From contig JAHDWP010000032.1 in NCBI GenBank assembly GCA_023382715.1, positions 1 to 39,338 on the forward strand: DNA of 39,338 bases. Direction: 5' to 3'. Positions 20,863 to 29,557 of this stretch are shown here, in pieces. Source of the DNA: Anaerolineae bacterium (GTDB taxonomy: Bacteria > Chloroflexota > Anaerolineae > Aggregatilineales > Aggregatilineaceae). The position numbers and the translations under genes are program-made. The notes below the pieces were generated by a model, which saw only the letters and a list, made by a program, of their open reading frames with translations, searched no databases and was not told the DNA's origin. Position 1 is the stretch's first letter; each line of letters begins with the position of its first letter.

Positions 20863-22947
20863 GTGAGCCGAAAAACTGAACTGGTGCTGGTGACGGCGCT
20901 GCTGCTGTTGGCAGCGCTGCTGCGCCTGTGGGACCTGTCCCACCTGCCGCCCGGCTTCAACCGTGACGAGCTGGCCCATATTCGCATCACCGAAGCGATG
21001 AAGGCGGGCGAGGTCTCGGTCTATTATCAGATCGGCGACCGCCTGACTCGTGCTGCGCTGTTCGGCGCGCTCAACACTGCCGCTTCTGATCTGGTGGGCA
21101 GCGGACTCCTCGGCTACCGGATGCTGCCGCTGTGGGGTGGGCTGGTCACGCTGGCGCTGCTCTACGCGCTGGGGCGGCGGCTGTTTGGCGCCCCGGTGGC
21201 GCTGATTGCGCTGGCGGCGATGAGCGTCAATCTGCGCGCGGTGCTGCTGGCGCGCACGGTGACCGCCGAGTCGCTCGTGCCGCTATTCACTCTGCTCATG
21301 TTGCTGTGTCTGGCGGTCGCCTTCAACCTGCGCCGTGAGGTCACGTTTCGCGTGCCCTACACGCTGCCCTTCGCGCTGCTGGCGGCCCTGGCCGGCCTGT
21401 CGGGTTACCTGCACTATTCGACGCTGTTCCTCGGCCCGCTGGGGCTGCTTTTCTTCCTGCATCTGTGGCGGACGGGCCAGCCGCTGGCGCGGCGTGCGTG
21501 GAGCATGTGGATCTTTGTCGCGGTGCTGGCAACCATCGTCGCGCTGCCCTACCTCGTCTCCACGCTGCGCGATCCTGAGCTGAGCGAGGCGTATATCCTG
21601 TGGCGCGAGCGCCCGACCACGATTGGGCAGGCTGCCGAGGGGCTGTTGAACGCGGCAGGTGGGTTGGTGTGGCAGGGGGATGAGCGCGTCACGGTCAACG
21701 CCGGAAGACACGCCCTGCTCGGCCCCATCCTGGCGCTGCTATTCATTGTGGGGGTGCTGGAAGCGATCCGGCGCTGGCGCGATCCTCGCCACACCCTGCT
21801 GCTGCTGAGTCTCGCTGCCGGGCTGCTGACCGATGCCTGGGTTAAGCCGGGCGTCACGTTCACAGCCCAACTGGTGGCTCTGCCCGCTGTCTTCTTGCTG
21901 GTGGGCACAGGAGGGCAGGTCGCCTGGCGCGAGCTGCACGGGCGCGGCGTCGCCAGGGCATGGCGTCCGCTGACCGCGCTGCTGCTGTTTGTCCTGGCGG
22001 TCAACAGTTGGGGCATGCGCGACCGCCTCTACCAGGACTGGAAGAACAGCCCGGCGGTGCGCGCCGCCTATCACAGCGATCTGGCTGCGCTGGCCGCCTA
22101 TCTTGACCACACGCCGGACAATCTGCCCGTGTCGCTGTGCATCACGGGCCTGAACGCGCCGGGCGATGCTGGTCTGTCGCCGCGCCAGATTCTCGGCCTG
22201 ATGCGTCACCGCACCAGCGAGCCAGTGCGCCATTCCGACTGCCGGGCCGGGCTGGTGCTGATCAACGCCGGGGCGCCGATGCGCTTTGTCTTCGCTGACC
22301 CTGCCGATCGGAAGACGATGCCGCCAGAGCTGGCCGACTGGCTGGTCGGGGCCGAGCCAATTGCTGCCCCAGGGCTGCCCGCCGGGTCTGTGCTGCGGCT
22401 GGACGTGGAACAGCGCCTGCGCGACGCGGGCGGGCGCTGGGGCCTGTTCGCGCCCGCCTACTTCATGCCGGAAGCCGACAGTCAGCCCGTTCAGGCCCGG
22501 CTGCCCGTACCGCTGGAGGAAGGCCTGACCTTTGCGGGCTACGATCCGAGCGCGCTCGACGGCGAGCGGCGGCCCGGCGGCGACCCGATTGTGCTGGTGA
22601 CTTATTGGCGTGTGGACGAGCCGTTGCCCGACGACCTGGGCATCTACGCGCACCTGCTCGGCTATACGCAGACCGAGCCACCCGTCCTACAGATCGAACC
22701 CTGGGCCGAGGCGAACTCGATTGATGTGAAGCCCGGCGAGTTGAAGCCGCGTGACTTCTTCATCCAGGTGTCGTATATCTGGCTGCGCGAGAATCTCCGG
22801 CCCGATCGCTACGCGCTGACGGTGGGCGCCTACCGCGACGAAGTGGCCGTGCTGGAGAATCACCTGGACGTGCTCGACGCAGCGCAGAACTACGCGCCGC
22901 ACGGCGACCGCTTGCTGCTGGGGCACATTACGGTCGTGGAGTCGTGA
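20863..22947 (+). CDS. GT-C membrane glycosyltransferase (ArnT/PMT-like)
   Basis: 694-aa protein with about ten to twelve hydrophobic helices in its first ~440 residues and a soluble C-terminal region. Near residues 25-35 the first loop reads PPGFNRDELAHIRITEAM; an acidic Asp-Glu in this loop is the catalytic site of ArnT/PMT-type GT-C enzymes. These use polyprenyl-phosphate sugars and glycosylate lipids or proteins on the outer face of the membrane. The C-terminal part (about 500-690) is beta-rich and may bind the acceptor. The GTG at 20863 is preceded by GAGGAG at 5 nt; a GTG two codons earlier overlaps that sequence and is less likely. Substrate unknown. Confidence 0.8.
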   Translation: MSRKTELVLVTALLLLAALLRLWDLSHLPPGFNRDELAHIRITEAMKAGEVSVYYQIGDRLTRAALFGALNTAASDLVGSGLLGYRMLPLWGGLVTLALLYALGRRLFGAPVALIALAAMSVNLRAVLLARTVTAESLVPLFTLLMLLCLAVAFNLRREVTFRVPYTLPFALLAALAGLSGYLHYSTLFLGPLGLLFFLHLWRTGQPLARRAWSMWIFVAVLATIVALPYLVSTLRDPELSEAYILWRERPTTIGQAAEGLLNAAGGLVWQGDERVTVNAGRHALLGPILALLFIVGVLEAIRRWRDPRHTLLLLSLAAGLLTDAWVKPGVTFTAQLVALPAVFLLVGTGGQVAWRELHGRGVARAWRPLTALLLFVLAVNSWGMRDRLYQDWKNSPAVRAAYHSDLAALAAYLDHTPDNLPVSLCITGLNAPGDAGLSPRQILGLMRHRTSEPVRHSDCRAGLVLINAGAPMRFVFADPADRKTMPPELADWLVGAEPIAAPGLPAGSVLRLDVEQRLRDAGGRWGLFAPAYFMPEADSQPVQARLPVPLEEGLTFAGYDPSALDGERRPGGDPIVLVTYWRVDEPLPDDLGIYAHLLGYTQTEPPVLQIEPWAEANSIDVKPGELKPRDFFIQVSYIWLRENLRPDRYALTVGAYRDEVAVLENHLDVLDAAQNYAPHGDRLLLGHITVVES

Positions 22948-23011
22948 GTGGGGAGTGGTCAGTTTTCAGCTTTCAGTGATCAGCCGTCAGCTTTAAGAGG
23001 TCGTTTGAGGA
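22948..23011. repeat. Degenerate CAGCTTTCAGTGATCAGC-type repeat
   Basis: Short stretch with repeated TCAGC/GTCAGC units (CAGTTTTCAGCTTTCAGTG). Similar CTGATCGCTGACTGCTGA-like runs lie at 15421-15450, 18417-18450, 24218-24285 and 38231-38275, always intergenic. Confidence 0.45.
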
Positions 23012-23143
23012 GTTGTGCGCCCGCTTTGCCCCCCATCCCCGGCCCTTCCCCCACGAGGAGGAAAGGGAGAAAAGCACGCCCGCCAAGCCCCTCTCTCCCT
23101 GTGGAGAAGGGTTTGGAGTGGGGGAATAACTTCTCAAGCGGCG
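23012..23143. repeat. Dispersed ~130-bp repeat (copy 3)
   Basis: Starts GTTGTGCGCCCGCTTTG with CCCCCCATCCCCGGCCCTTC and ends TTTGGAGTGGGGGAATAACTT. Same element and orientation as 4335-4462, with shared flanks; inverted copy at 12688-12796. Confidence 0.7.
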
Positions 23144-23190
23144 CCGATCGCTGACGATCAGCAACCAAGAACCAACCACCAGGAGCCGCC

Positions 23191-24210
23191 ATGTTGTACC
23201 TCGATGGGAGTCAGGGCGAAGGCGGCGGGCAGATCGTCCGCACAGCCCTGACGCTCAGCGCCATCAGCGGGACGCCGGTGCGCGTCGAGCGCATCCGCGC
23301 TGGCCGTCAGACGGCGGGGCTGCGCCCGCAGCACGTGGCGGCGGTGCGGGCGGCGGCGGACCTCTGCGCGGCGCAGGTCGAGGGCGCGGCGGTCGGATCG
23401 GAGACGCTCACTTTCGTCCCAGGCGGGCCAGTGCGCCCCGGTCGCTACGAGTGGGCGATCGGCACGGCGGGGTCGGCGGTGCTGGTGATGCAGACGGTGC
23501 TGCTGCCGCTGGCGCTGGCCGCCGGGCCGTCCGAAGTGCGCGTGCACGGCGGCACGCACGTCCCCTACAGCCCGTCGGGCCACTACCTGCGCGATGTGTA
23601 CGTGCCCTTCCTGCTCGGCCTCGGCGCAGACCTGGCGCTGTTTCTGGAAGCCTATGGGTGGATGCCGGAGGGCGGCGGGACCATCGTCGCCCAGGTGCAG
23701 GGCGGCGCGCAACTCAGCGGGGTGGACATGCGCCAGCGCGGGCAGATCGAGCGCGTTTTCGGGACGGCGGTGGGCTGCAATCTGCCGTCGCACATCCCAC
23801 AGCGCCTCGCCAACCGCGCCATCAACCTGCTGGGGCCGCTCGAAGTGGCGGCGGACGTGCGCCCGCTGCGAGCGCGGGGCATCAGCACCGGGGCGGGGAT
23901 CTTCCTGGCGGCGGAGTACGCCAACGGGCGCGGCGGCTTCGGCGTCCTGGGGCGCAAAGGGATGCCGTCCGAGGTTGTGGCCGAAAAGGCGGTCACGGCG
24001 CTGCTGACCTTTCACGCGGGCGGCGCTGCTGTGGACGCGCACCTGGCCGACCAGATCATCGTGCCGCTGGCGCTGGCGCAGGGAGCCAGCGCGTTTGTCA
24101 CGCCGAAGATCACGGCGCATCTGCTGACCAACATCGGCGTCGTGCGCGCCTTCGTAGAGCGCCCGATCGCGGTGGACGAGCGTTCGCGGGCGGTGGTGGT
24201 TGGTGACTGA
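23191..24210 (+). CDS. rtcA: RNA 3'-terminal phosphate cyclase
   Basis: 339-aa RtcA. It uses ATP to convert RNA 3'-phosphates into 2',3'-cyclic phosphates through a covalent enzyme-AMP. The start LDGSQGEGGGQIVRTAL is the family N-terminal signature, followed by RAGRQTAGLRPQHV, HGGTHVPYSP and DAHLADQIIVPLAL. The nucleophile His is His310 in ITAHLLTNIGVV. Length matches the family. No RtcB ligase or RtcR regulator is nearby, unlike the enterobacterial rtc operon. It precedes RNase Z by 125 bp on the same strand, suggesting an RNA 3'-end processing unit. The start lacks a strong Shine-Dalgarno sequence (CAGGAGCC is closest). Confidence 0.95.
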   Translation: MLYLDGSQGEGGGQIVRTALTLSAISGTPVRVERIRAGRQTAGLRPQHVAAVRAAADLCAAQVEGAAVGSETLTFVPGGPVRPGRYEWAIGTAGSAVLVMQTVLLPLALAAGPSEVRVHGGTHVPYSPSGHYLRDVYVPFLLGLGADLALFLEAYGWMPEGGGTIVAQVQGGAQLSGVDMRQRGQIERVFGTAVGCNLPSHIPQRLANRAINLLGPLEVAADVRPLRARGISTGAGIFLAAEYANGRGGFGVLGRKGMPSEVVAEKAVTALLTFHAGGAAVDAHLADQIIVPLALAQGASAFVTPKITAHLLTNIGVVRAFVERPIAVDERSRAVVVGD

Positions 24211-24335
24211 TGGTTGGTTATCAGTGAGCGATGATCAGTGACCGCGTTCTATAGCCGATTGCTGATAGCTGTTTGCTGATAGCTGATCACCAATAACCAA
24301 CAACCAGCCCACAACCAACAATCAGCGAGACTGTC
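24211..24335. repeat. Low-complexity gap between rtcA and rnz
   Basis: Contains repeats of GCTGATAGCTG (about 24251-24285) and an ACCAATAACCAACAACC tail that mirrors GGTTGGTTATCAG on its left side. No promoter box is clear. The arrangement would allow co-transcription. Confidence 0.5.
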
Positions 24336-25307
24336 ATGTTCGAAATCGTCTTCCTCGGCACTTCAGCGAGCGCCCCTTCGGTGCACCGCGGGCTTTCGGC
24401 CCAGGTGGTCATCGTCAAGAACCGCCGTTTTCTGATTGACTGTGGCGAGGGCACGCAGCGCCAGCTTCTCAAGAGCGGAATCGGCTTCAAGCGGCTGAGC
24501 CGCGTGCTGATCACGCACGGGCACCTCGACCACATCCTGGGGCTGGGTGGGCTGATGTCCACCTTCATGCGCTGGGAGAGCATTGACGAGCTGGAGATTT
24601 GGGGCGGCAAGTGGGCCCTCGACCGCGTGCAGGACCTGCTCTACGGCGTGGTGCTGCGCGGCGCACAGCCGCCCATGCCGCTGCACCTGATTGATGTCAA
24701 GCCCGGCGTGCTGATCGAGGAGGCCGATTTCTCGGTCTCTGCTTTTCCGGTGAGCCATCGCGGGCGCGACTGTTTCGGCTACATCTTCCAGGAGAAGGCG
24801 CGGCGCCCCTTCCTGGCCGAGCGAGCGGAAGCGCTGGGCGTCCCCGCCGGGCCGGAACGGGCGCGGCTGGTGCGCGGCGAGGCGGTCACCCTGGCCGATG
24901 GGCGCGTCGTCCGGCCCGATGACGTGCTGGGCGAGGACACCCCCGGCGCGCGGCTGGTCGTCACCGGCGATGTGGCTTCGCTCGACGGCCTGGAGAGCGT
25001 CGCGGCGGGAGCGCACGCCCTGGTCACCGAGGCGACATACCTGGACGAAGACGCGGAGATGGCCGCCAGTTTTGGGCACCTGACGGCGGGCCAGGCGGCG
25101 CGCTTCGCCCGCGAGGCCGGCGTGCAGACGCTGCTGCTGACGCATATCTCGCGCCGCTACCGCGAGCGCGACGTGGTGCGCGAGGCGCAGCAGCACTTCG
25201 CCAACAGCTACGTCGTGCGCGACTTCGACCGGTATTCGGTGACGAAGGGACGCCCTGCTCACAAGGTGCTGCCGGGCGAAGAGCCGGACGAGCCAGAGCA
25301 AGTCTGA
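24336..25307 (+). CDS. rnz: Ribonuclease Z
   Basis: 323-aa metallo-beta-lactamase-fold endonuclease that removes the 3' trailer of tRNA precursors. The N-terminus MFEIVFLGTSASAPSVHRG is typical, and DCGEGTQRQLLKSG and the zinc motif THGHLDH (His61, His63, Asp65, His66) follow. Further ligand motifs are PVSHRGRDCFGY, the GDV segment (about 213) and LTHISRRY (about 268), with FGHLTAGQAA before it. Leu replaces the common Gly or Ala between the second His and Asp, a small change. The length is normal. The C-terminal ~20 residues are acidic and not conserved. It probably shares a transcript with rtcA. Confidence 0.93.
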   Translation: MFEIVFLGTSASAPSVHRGLSAQVVIVKNRRFLIDCGEGTQRQLLKSGIGFKRLSRVLITHGHLDHILGLGGLMSTFMRWESIDELEIWGGKWALDRVQDLLYGVVLRGAQPPMPLHLIDVKPGVLIEEADFSVSAFPVSHRGRDCFGYIFQEKARRPFLAERAEALGVPAGPERARLVRGEAVTLADGRVVRPDDVLGEDTPGARLVVTGDVASLDGLESVAAGAHALVTEATYLDEDAEMAASFGHLTAGQAARFAREAGVQTLLLTHISRRYRERDVVREAQQHFANSYVVRDFDRYSVTKGRPAHKVLPGEEPDEPEQV

Positions 25308-25331
25308 TCGCCCCCCCCCGACGATCCGCTC

Positions 25332-26174
25332 TCACGGCAGCACGAAGCCGCCCCACGTCCCCGTCAGCGCGTAGCGCAGCGCGTCTATCGCGCCGGTCAC
25401 CAGCAGCGCGAAAGCGAGTCCGGCCAGCGCGAGGGGGATCAGGTCGCGCCAGCGGGCAGCGCGGTTCTCGCGGCGCGCAATCCCCAGGATCAGCGTGCAG
25501 CCGACGATGCCGAACATCAGCAGCACGCCCGCCGCGCTGATTGCGCCCAGGGCCGCGCGCAGCGGCGGCCAGCCGCGCAGCACCAGCGCCCCGGCCCCCA
25601 TCGCCAGCGCGTAGAGCGCGATCAGCTCGCCCCACGAGCGGACGGGCGCGGCGTCCTGCGGCGCGCGCCAGAGCAGGCTGTTGAACACCGGCCAGACGAT
25701 GGTGATCAGCGCCAGGCCGAAGGTCGTCCCGGTCAGCAGGCGCAGGGTGTTGTGCGGCTCATAGGGCGGCGTGTAGCGCGCGAAGATGCTCAGGTAGCTG
25801 TTCAAGCCGTCCAGCCCGTACATGCCGACGCCCAGCAGCATGGCCGCCAGCAGGCGGGCGCGCGGCAAGCGGGCGGCGCGCAGCCGCCCGCGCGCGGCGA
25901 AGACGCCCAGCCCCGTCCACACGCCCAGGTAGATGCCTGTGCAGCGCGCGCACAGCGGCAGCGGGCGTTCGTGGACGTGAAACGAGCGCTCAACGATGCG
26001 GTGGCAGACCGCGTAGCCGAGCGCGTCCGCTTTGCCCAGGATGCCCGGCGGGGTCAGCCACAGCCAGATCGCGGTGATAGCGGCAGCAGCCAGCACCAGC
26101 AGCGCCACCGCCCGCCGCCCGAAAAGGGGCGCGGGCTGGGCAGCGGAAGCTGAGGGCTGTGCGGGCATGGTCAT
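25332..26174 (-). CDS. DUF2085-family membrane protein
   Basis: 280-aa membrane protein with about seven helices. The DUF2085 signature is visible: YAVCHRIVERSF, then LCARCTGIYLG (residues about 55-85). The Cys/His arrangement resembles a metal or redox site at the membrane face, but the family has no assigned function. GAGGAG lies 5 nt before the ATG at 26174. It converges with rnz, whose stop is 25 bp away, and has no same-strand partner. Confidence 0.8.
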   Translation of the reverse strand: MTMPAQPSASAAQPAPLFGRRAVALLVLAAAAITAIWLWLTPPGILGKADALGYAVCHRIVERSFHVHERPLPLCARCTGIYLGVWTGLGVFAARGRLRAARLPRARLLAAMLLGVGMYGLDGLNSYLSIFARYTPPYEPHNTLRLLTGTTFGLALITIVWPVFNSLLWRAPQDAAPVRSWGELIALYALAMGAGALVLRGWPPLRAALGAISAAGVLLMFGIVGCTLILGIARRENRAARWRDLIPLALAGLAFALLVTGAIDALRYALTGTWGGFVLP

Positions 26175-26569
26175 GCGGACTCCTCGGCGCGAGTCTAAGC
26201 GCGATCGGGGGCGGCGGCAAGTTGCCGGGCGCTAGAACGAAGGCTCACCGCAGAGGCGCAGAGAACGCAGAGGAAAGTAAAAAAATACGTTCTTTTCTGT
26301 GTCCTCTGCGTCTCTGCGGTTCCAGGAGTCTGCACCCCAGGCCGAGTCCCCGCCCAGCGGGGGTGAAGCCAGCCGGGGCTGACGGCTTACCTCCGCCGGG
26401 GCCACGCGCTTTGGACTTCGGGGCGCTGCCGTGTTACCCTTGCGCGTGGTGCTCATGCCCCCCTGCTTTTGTCGCCCCGACCTGTTTTGGCCCTGTTGTC
26501 GGATCAGATGACAGGGCGCTGCCGAACGGCGTCCCTGTGGAGCTGCGCACAAGGAGCACACCAGAACCC
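26175..26569. other. Divergent region with CGCAGAG repeat and GC-rich hairpins
   Basis: Holds the palindromic repeat at 26244-26321, then hairpins CCCCGC/GCGGGG (about 26350) and AAGCC/GGCTT (about 26366-26387). AAGGAG at 26551 is 13 nt before the GTG at 26570. An open frame runs through the whole region but looks non-coding. Confidence 0.45.
26244..26321. repeat. Palindromic CGCAGAGACGCAGAG repeat (copy 2)
   Basis: CACCGCAGAGGCGCAGAGAA faces TCCTCTGCGTCTCTGCGG with an A-rich loop between. Same family as 14115-14191 and 27924-28010. Confidence 0.7.
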
Positions 26570-27880
26570 GTGACCGACGCACACTCCTCTTCGCCTCGCC
26601 GCAGCCGTGGGCTGCGCGCGGCGCTGACCATTGCGCTGATGATCGCGCTCGCCGGCGGCGCGGTGAGCGCTGGCCTGTTGCTGAGCAATGCGGGCGAGTC
26701 TCGCCCGCCCAGCCCGACCGCCACCCGGCCAATCCCCAGCGATCTGGCTCCGGACGCTGTGAGCGAGCGCGCCTTTCCCTCGCTGACCTACGGCATCCAC
26801 GCTTTTCTGTGGTGGAACGAGACAATGCGCACCATTGACCTGGACAACATCCGCCTGATGAAGTTCACGCACGTCAAGCAGCGTTTCTCGTGGAGCACGA
26901 TGGAGCCTGTGCGCGGCGAGTGGCACTGGGATAAGGCTGACGGCGTGGTGGGCGAGGTCAACTATCGCGGGCTGGAGGTGGTGGCCCGGCTGGACGGCCC
27001 GCCGGACTGGGCGATTGCTGCGCCCGGCGCACCCAGCGATCCGCCGCTTGACCTGGCGGCCTGGACGGAGTTCTGCGGGACATTGGCCGCCCGCTACCGG
27101 GGGCAGATCGCCGCTTACCAGGTGTGGAACGAGCCGAACCTCACCCGCGAGTGGGCCGGCCACCCGCCGAGCGCGGCGGCTTACGTCACCTTGCTGGCGG
27201 CCTGCGCCGAAGCCATCCGCGCCGCTGACCCTGGCGCGATCATCATCTCCGCCGGCCTGGCCCCCACCGGCACCGGCCTGCCGGAAGCGATCCCCGACAT
27301 GGACTACCTGCGCCAGATGTACGCGGCGGGTGCGGCCCCTTATTTTGACGTGCTGGGCCTCAACGCGCCCGGCTATGGCAATCCGCCAGAGATGTCGCCC
27401 GCCGAGGCAGAGGCCGCTGGCTTCTTGCGCTGGATGTGCTTCCGCCACGTCGAGGACATGCGCGCCATCATGGTCGAGGCGGGCGACGCGCACAAGCAGG
27501 TCGCCATCCTCGAGCTGGGCTGGACGACGGATCGCATCCATCCCGACTACGCCTGGCACGCGGTGGACGAGGAGACGCAGGCCGCCTACCTGGTCGGCGC
27601 CTATCGCTATGCGGCGCAGCACTGGCGGCCCTGGGCGGGGCTGATCACCGCCATCTACATCGCCGACATCAGTTGGACGCCGGACAATGAGGAATACTGG
27701 TGGGCGGTCAACATCGCTGGCTACGACAACGGCTGGCAGGGCCGCCCAGCCTACTACCAGCTTTCGTGGATGGAGCGTTATGTGGATGACACCTTCATCC
27801 CCGCCCGCGACCCGTCTGACCCCGACGCGGTGATCGTTGACCCGCTGCCCCCGCGCGAAGAGTCGGACGGCGAGCCGTAG
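26570..27880 (+). CDS. Membrane-anchored clan GH-A glycoside hydrolase-like protein
   Basis: 436-aa protein. Residues 1-14 are polar, 15-38 form an uncleaved signal anchor, and a Pro/Thr-rich stretch follows (45-60). The catalytic barrel is about 70-405. Two clan GH-A glutamates are visible: acid/base Glu188 in QVWNEPN (184-190) and nucleophile Glu315 in ILELGW. It resembles GH39/GH5-type enzymes, and the substrate is unknown. It is related to the C-terminal domains encoded at 36245-37888 and 33012-36131. The start is uncertain: GTG 26570 is preceded by AAGGAG at 13 nt, and the anchor follows at the right distance. Confidence 0.75.
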   Translation: MTDAHSSSPRRSRGLRAALTIALMIALAGGAVSAGLLLSNAGESRPPSPTATRPIPSDLAPDAVSERAFPSLTYGIHAFLWWNETMRTIDLDNIRLMKFTHVKQRFSWSTMEPVRGEWHWDKADGVVGEVNYRGLEVVARLDGPPDWAIAAPGAPSDPPLDLAAWTEFCGTLAARYRGQIAAYQVWNEPNLTREWAGHPPSAAAYVTLLAACAEAIRAADPGAIIISAGLAPTGTGLPEAIPDMDYLRQMYAAGAAPYFDVLGLNAPGYGNPPEMSPAEAEAAGFLRWMCFRHVEDMRAIMVEAGDAHKQVAILELGWTTDRIHPDYAWHAVDEETQAAYLVGAYRYAAQHWRPWAGLITAIYIADISWTPDNEEYWWAVNIAGYDNGWQGRPAYYQLSWMERYVDDTFIPARDPSDPDAVIVDPLPPREESDGEP

Positions 27881-27923
27881 GGGTGAATCGCCTGCGAGGG
27901 CATTTTGTGGCCGGGGCAAAGGA

Positions 27924-28010
27924 TCACCGCTGAGACGCGGAGAGCGCAGAGAAAAGAGAGTATCGAGACGGTTCTGGCTCTTCTCCGCGTCTTCTGCGCC
28001 TCTGCGGTTC
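27924..28010. repeat. Palindromic CGCAGAGACGCAGAG repeat (copy 3)
   Basis: CACCGCTGAGACGCGGAGAG faces CTCCGCGTCTTCTGCGCCTC, then TGCGGTT. Same family as 14115-14191 and 26244-26321, more diverged. The remaining gap to arsA (28011-28209) holds only a weak TAAAAT at 28074-28079. Confidence 0.65.
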
Positions 28011-28209
28011 AGGCGTTTCGCCCTTGTGAGGAGATACCCCCCCGCATCTCACGTCATCCCCGCGTTGTCAGTGTAAAATCTGGGTAAGAAAGCGCCCCGA
28101 TCATGCACCGTTTGCGCGGGCCGGGCGTATTGATCCGTAGGGCGCAACCAGACTGCGCCTGACAAGAGCGCGATCTCACCAGGGCTATTCACCGGAAGGG
28201 ACACACACG

Positions 28210-29412
28210 ATGCGCATCATCGTTCACACCGGCAAGGGCGGCGTCGGCAAGACGAGCATCTCCGCTGCCACTGCGCTGCGCTGCGCCGAGCTGGGCCTGC
28301 GCACCATCGTTATCTCGACGGACACCGCCCACTCGCTGGCCGACTCGCTGGAAATGAGCATCGGGCCGGAGCCGGTGCGCATCACCGACAATCTGTGGGC
28401 GCAGGAAGTGGACGCCCGCTACTCGATGGACAAGTACTGGGGGCGCATCCAGCACTGGATGCTGAGCGTTCTCAGCGAGCGCCACATCAACGACATTGTC
28501 GCCGAGGAAGTGACGATCCTGCCCGGCCTGGAAGAGGGCGCGCACCTGCTGTGGATCAACAAGTACCTCGAAGACGGCAACTTCGACGTGCTGATCGTAG
28601 ACGCCGCGCCCACCGCCGAGACGCTGCGCCTGCTCAGCCTGCCCGATACGACGCGCTGGTGGTTCCAGCGCATCACCTCGCTGCTGCGCGGGGCCAGCGG
28701 GCGCCTGCTGCGCCCGGTCGCCAGGCCGCTCCTCGGCGCCGATCTGCCCGACGCCGAGACGCTGGACAGCATCAATGGCCTCTTCGACACGCTGGACAGC
28801 GTGCGCGAGATTCTGACCGATCCGCAGCGCAGCAGCCTGCGCCTGGTCGTCAACCCGGAGCACATGGTCATCAAGGAGACGCAGCGCACCTATACCTACC
28901 TGAACCTGTACGGCTATGCAGTGGATGCCGTGCTGTGCAACCGCGTCATCCCCGACGCTGTGACCGACCCCTACTTCAAGCTGTGGAAGGAGCACCAGGC
29001 CGAGAACATCGCCTATATCGGCGAGGCGTTCGGCGAGCTGCCCCTGCTGCAAGCGCCCATGTTCGATGACGAGGTGGGCGGGCTGGAGGCGCTGCGCCGC
29101 CTGGCCACCGCGCTTTACGGCGAGCGCAACCCGGCCCAGGTGTTGGCCCGCGAGCAGACGCACCGCATCGAGCCGGACGGGAACGGCGGTTACTACCTGA
29201 TTGTGCCGCTGCCCTTTGCCGAAAAGCGCGATCTCGATCTCTATCGCGCAGCGGACGAGCTGACGCTGCGCGTCGGCCCCTACCGGCGCAACATCGTGCT
29301 GCCCTACGCGCTGTGGAATCTGAAGACGGCGGGCGCGCGCTTCGAGCAATCGCGCCTGCGCATTCACTTCGTCAAGGCGGAGTCGCCGGAAGGCCAGCAC
29401 AGCCCCATCTGA
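28210..29412 (+). CDS. ArsA/GET3-family ATPase with HSP20-like C-terminal domain
   Basis: 400-aa P-loop ATPase. The deviant Walker A is GKGGVGKTS (8-16), switch I STDTAHSLADSL (36-47) and switch II VDAAPTAETLRLL (130-142). Unlike plasmid ArsA, it has a single ATPase half. Residues about 320-388 form a beta-rich domain (GGYYLIVPLPFAEK to SRLRIHF) of the ArsA-HSP20 type. Such chromosomal proteins are common in Chloroflexota and cyanobacteria. No arsB or arsR is nearby, so arsenite export is unlikely; a GET3-like chaperone or membrane-protein role is plausible. GGAAGGGA precedes the ATG. Confidence 0.88.
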   Translation: MRIIVHTGKGGVGKTSISAATALRCAELGLRTIVISTDTAHSLADSLEMSIGPEPVRITDNLWAQEVDARYSMDKYWGRIQHWMLSVLSERHINDIVAEEVTILPGLEEGAHLLWINKYLEDGNFDVLIVDAAPTAETLRLLSLPDTTRWWFQRITSLLRGASGRLLRPVARPLLGADLPDAETLDSINGLFDTLDSVREILTDPQRSSLRLVVNPEHMVIKETQRTYTYLNLYGYAVDAVLCNRVIPDAVTDPYFKLWKEHQAENIAYIGEAFGELPLLQAPMFDDEVGGLEALRRLATALYGERNPAQVLAREQTHRIEPDGNGGYYLIVPLPFAEKRDLDLYRAADELTLRVGPYRRNIVLPYALWNLKTAGARFEQSRLRIHFVKAESPEGQHSPI

Positions 29413-29429
29413 CACAGGTTCGCGCGGCA

Positions 29430-29510
29430 CGGGCAGAACGCCCCTCCCCCTGGCCCCCTTCCTGGCCAAGCCAGGGAGGGAGATTTGGGAGGAGGGGCGG
29501 CTTGGCTTAA
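29430..29510. repeat. GC-rich hairpin in the arsA/secreted-protein convergent gap
   Basis: CCTGGC-CAA-GCCAGG (about 29460-29474), flanked by CCCTCCCCCTGGCCCCC and GGGAGGAGGGGCGG, a distant look-alike of the CCCCCCATCCCCGGCCC repeat. It lacks a T-tract and may still serve as a transcript end for both genes. Confidence 0.45.
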
Positions 29511-29557
29511 GGCCTATGGGGTTGCAAACCCGCCCCCGCCATGCCCCTGCTGCCCAG

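Noticed and set aside
26159-26569. N-terminal extension of the GH-A protein to 26159
   Set aside because: The extension would translate the CGCAGAG repeat and precede the signal anchor by 137 residues; a GTG start at 26570 is more sensible.
28061-28079. Promoter TTGTCA / TAAAAT before arsA
   Set aside because: The two boxes are only 3 bp apart and no -35 lies at the right distance.
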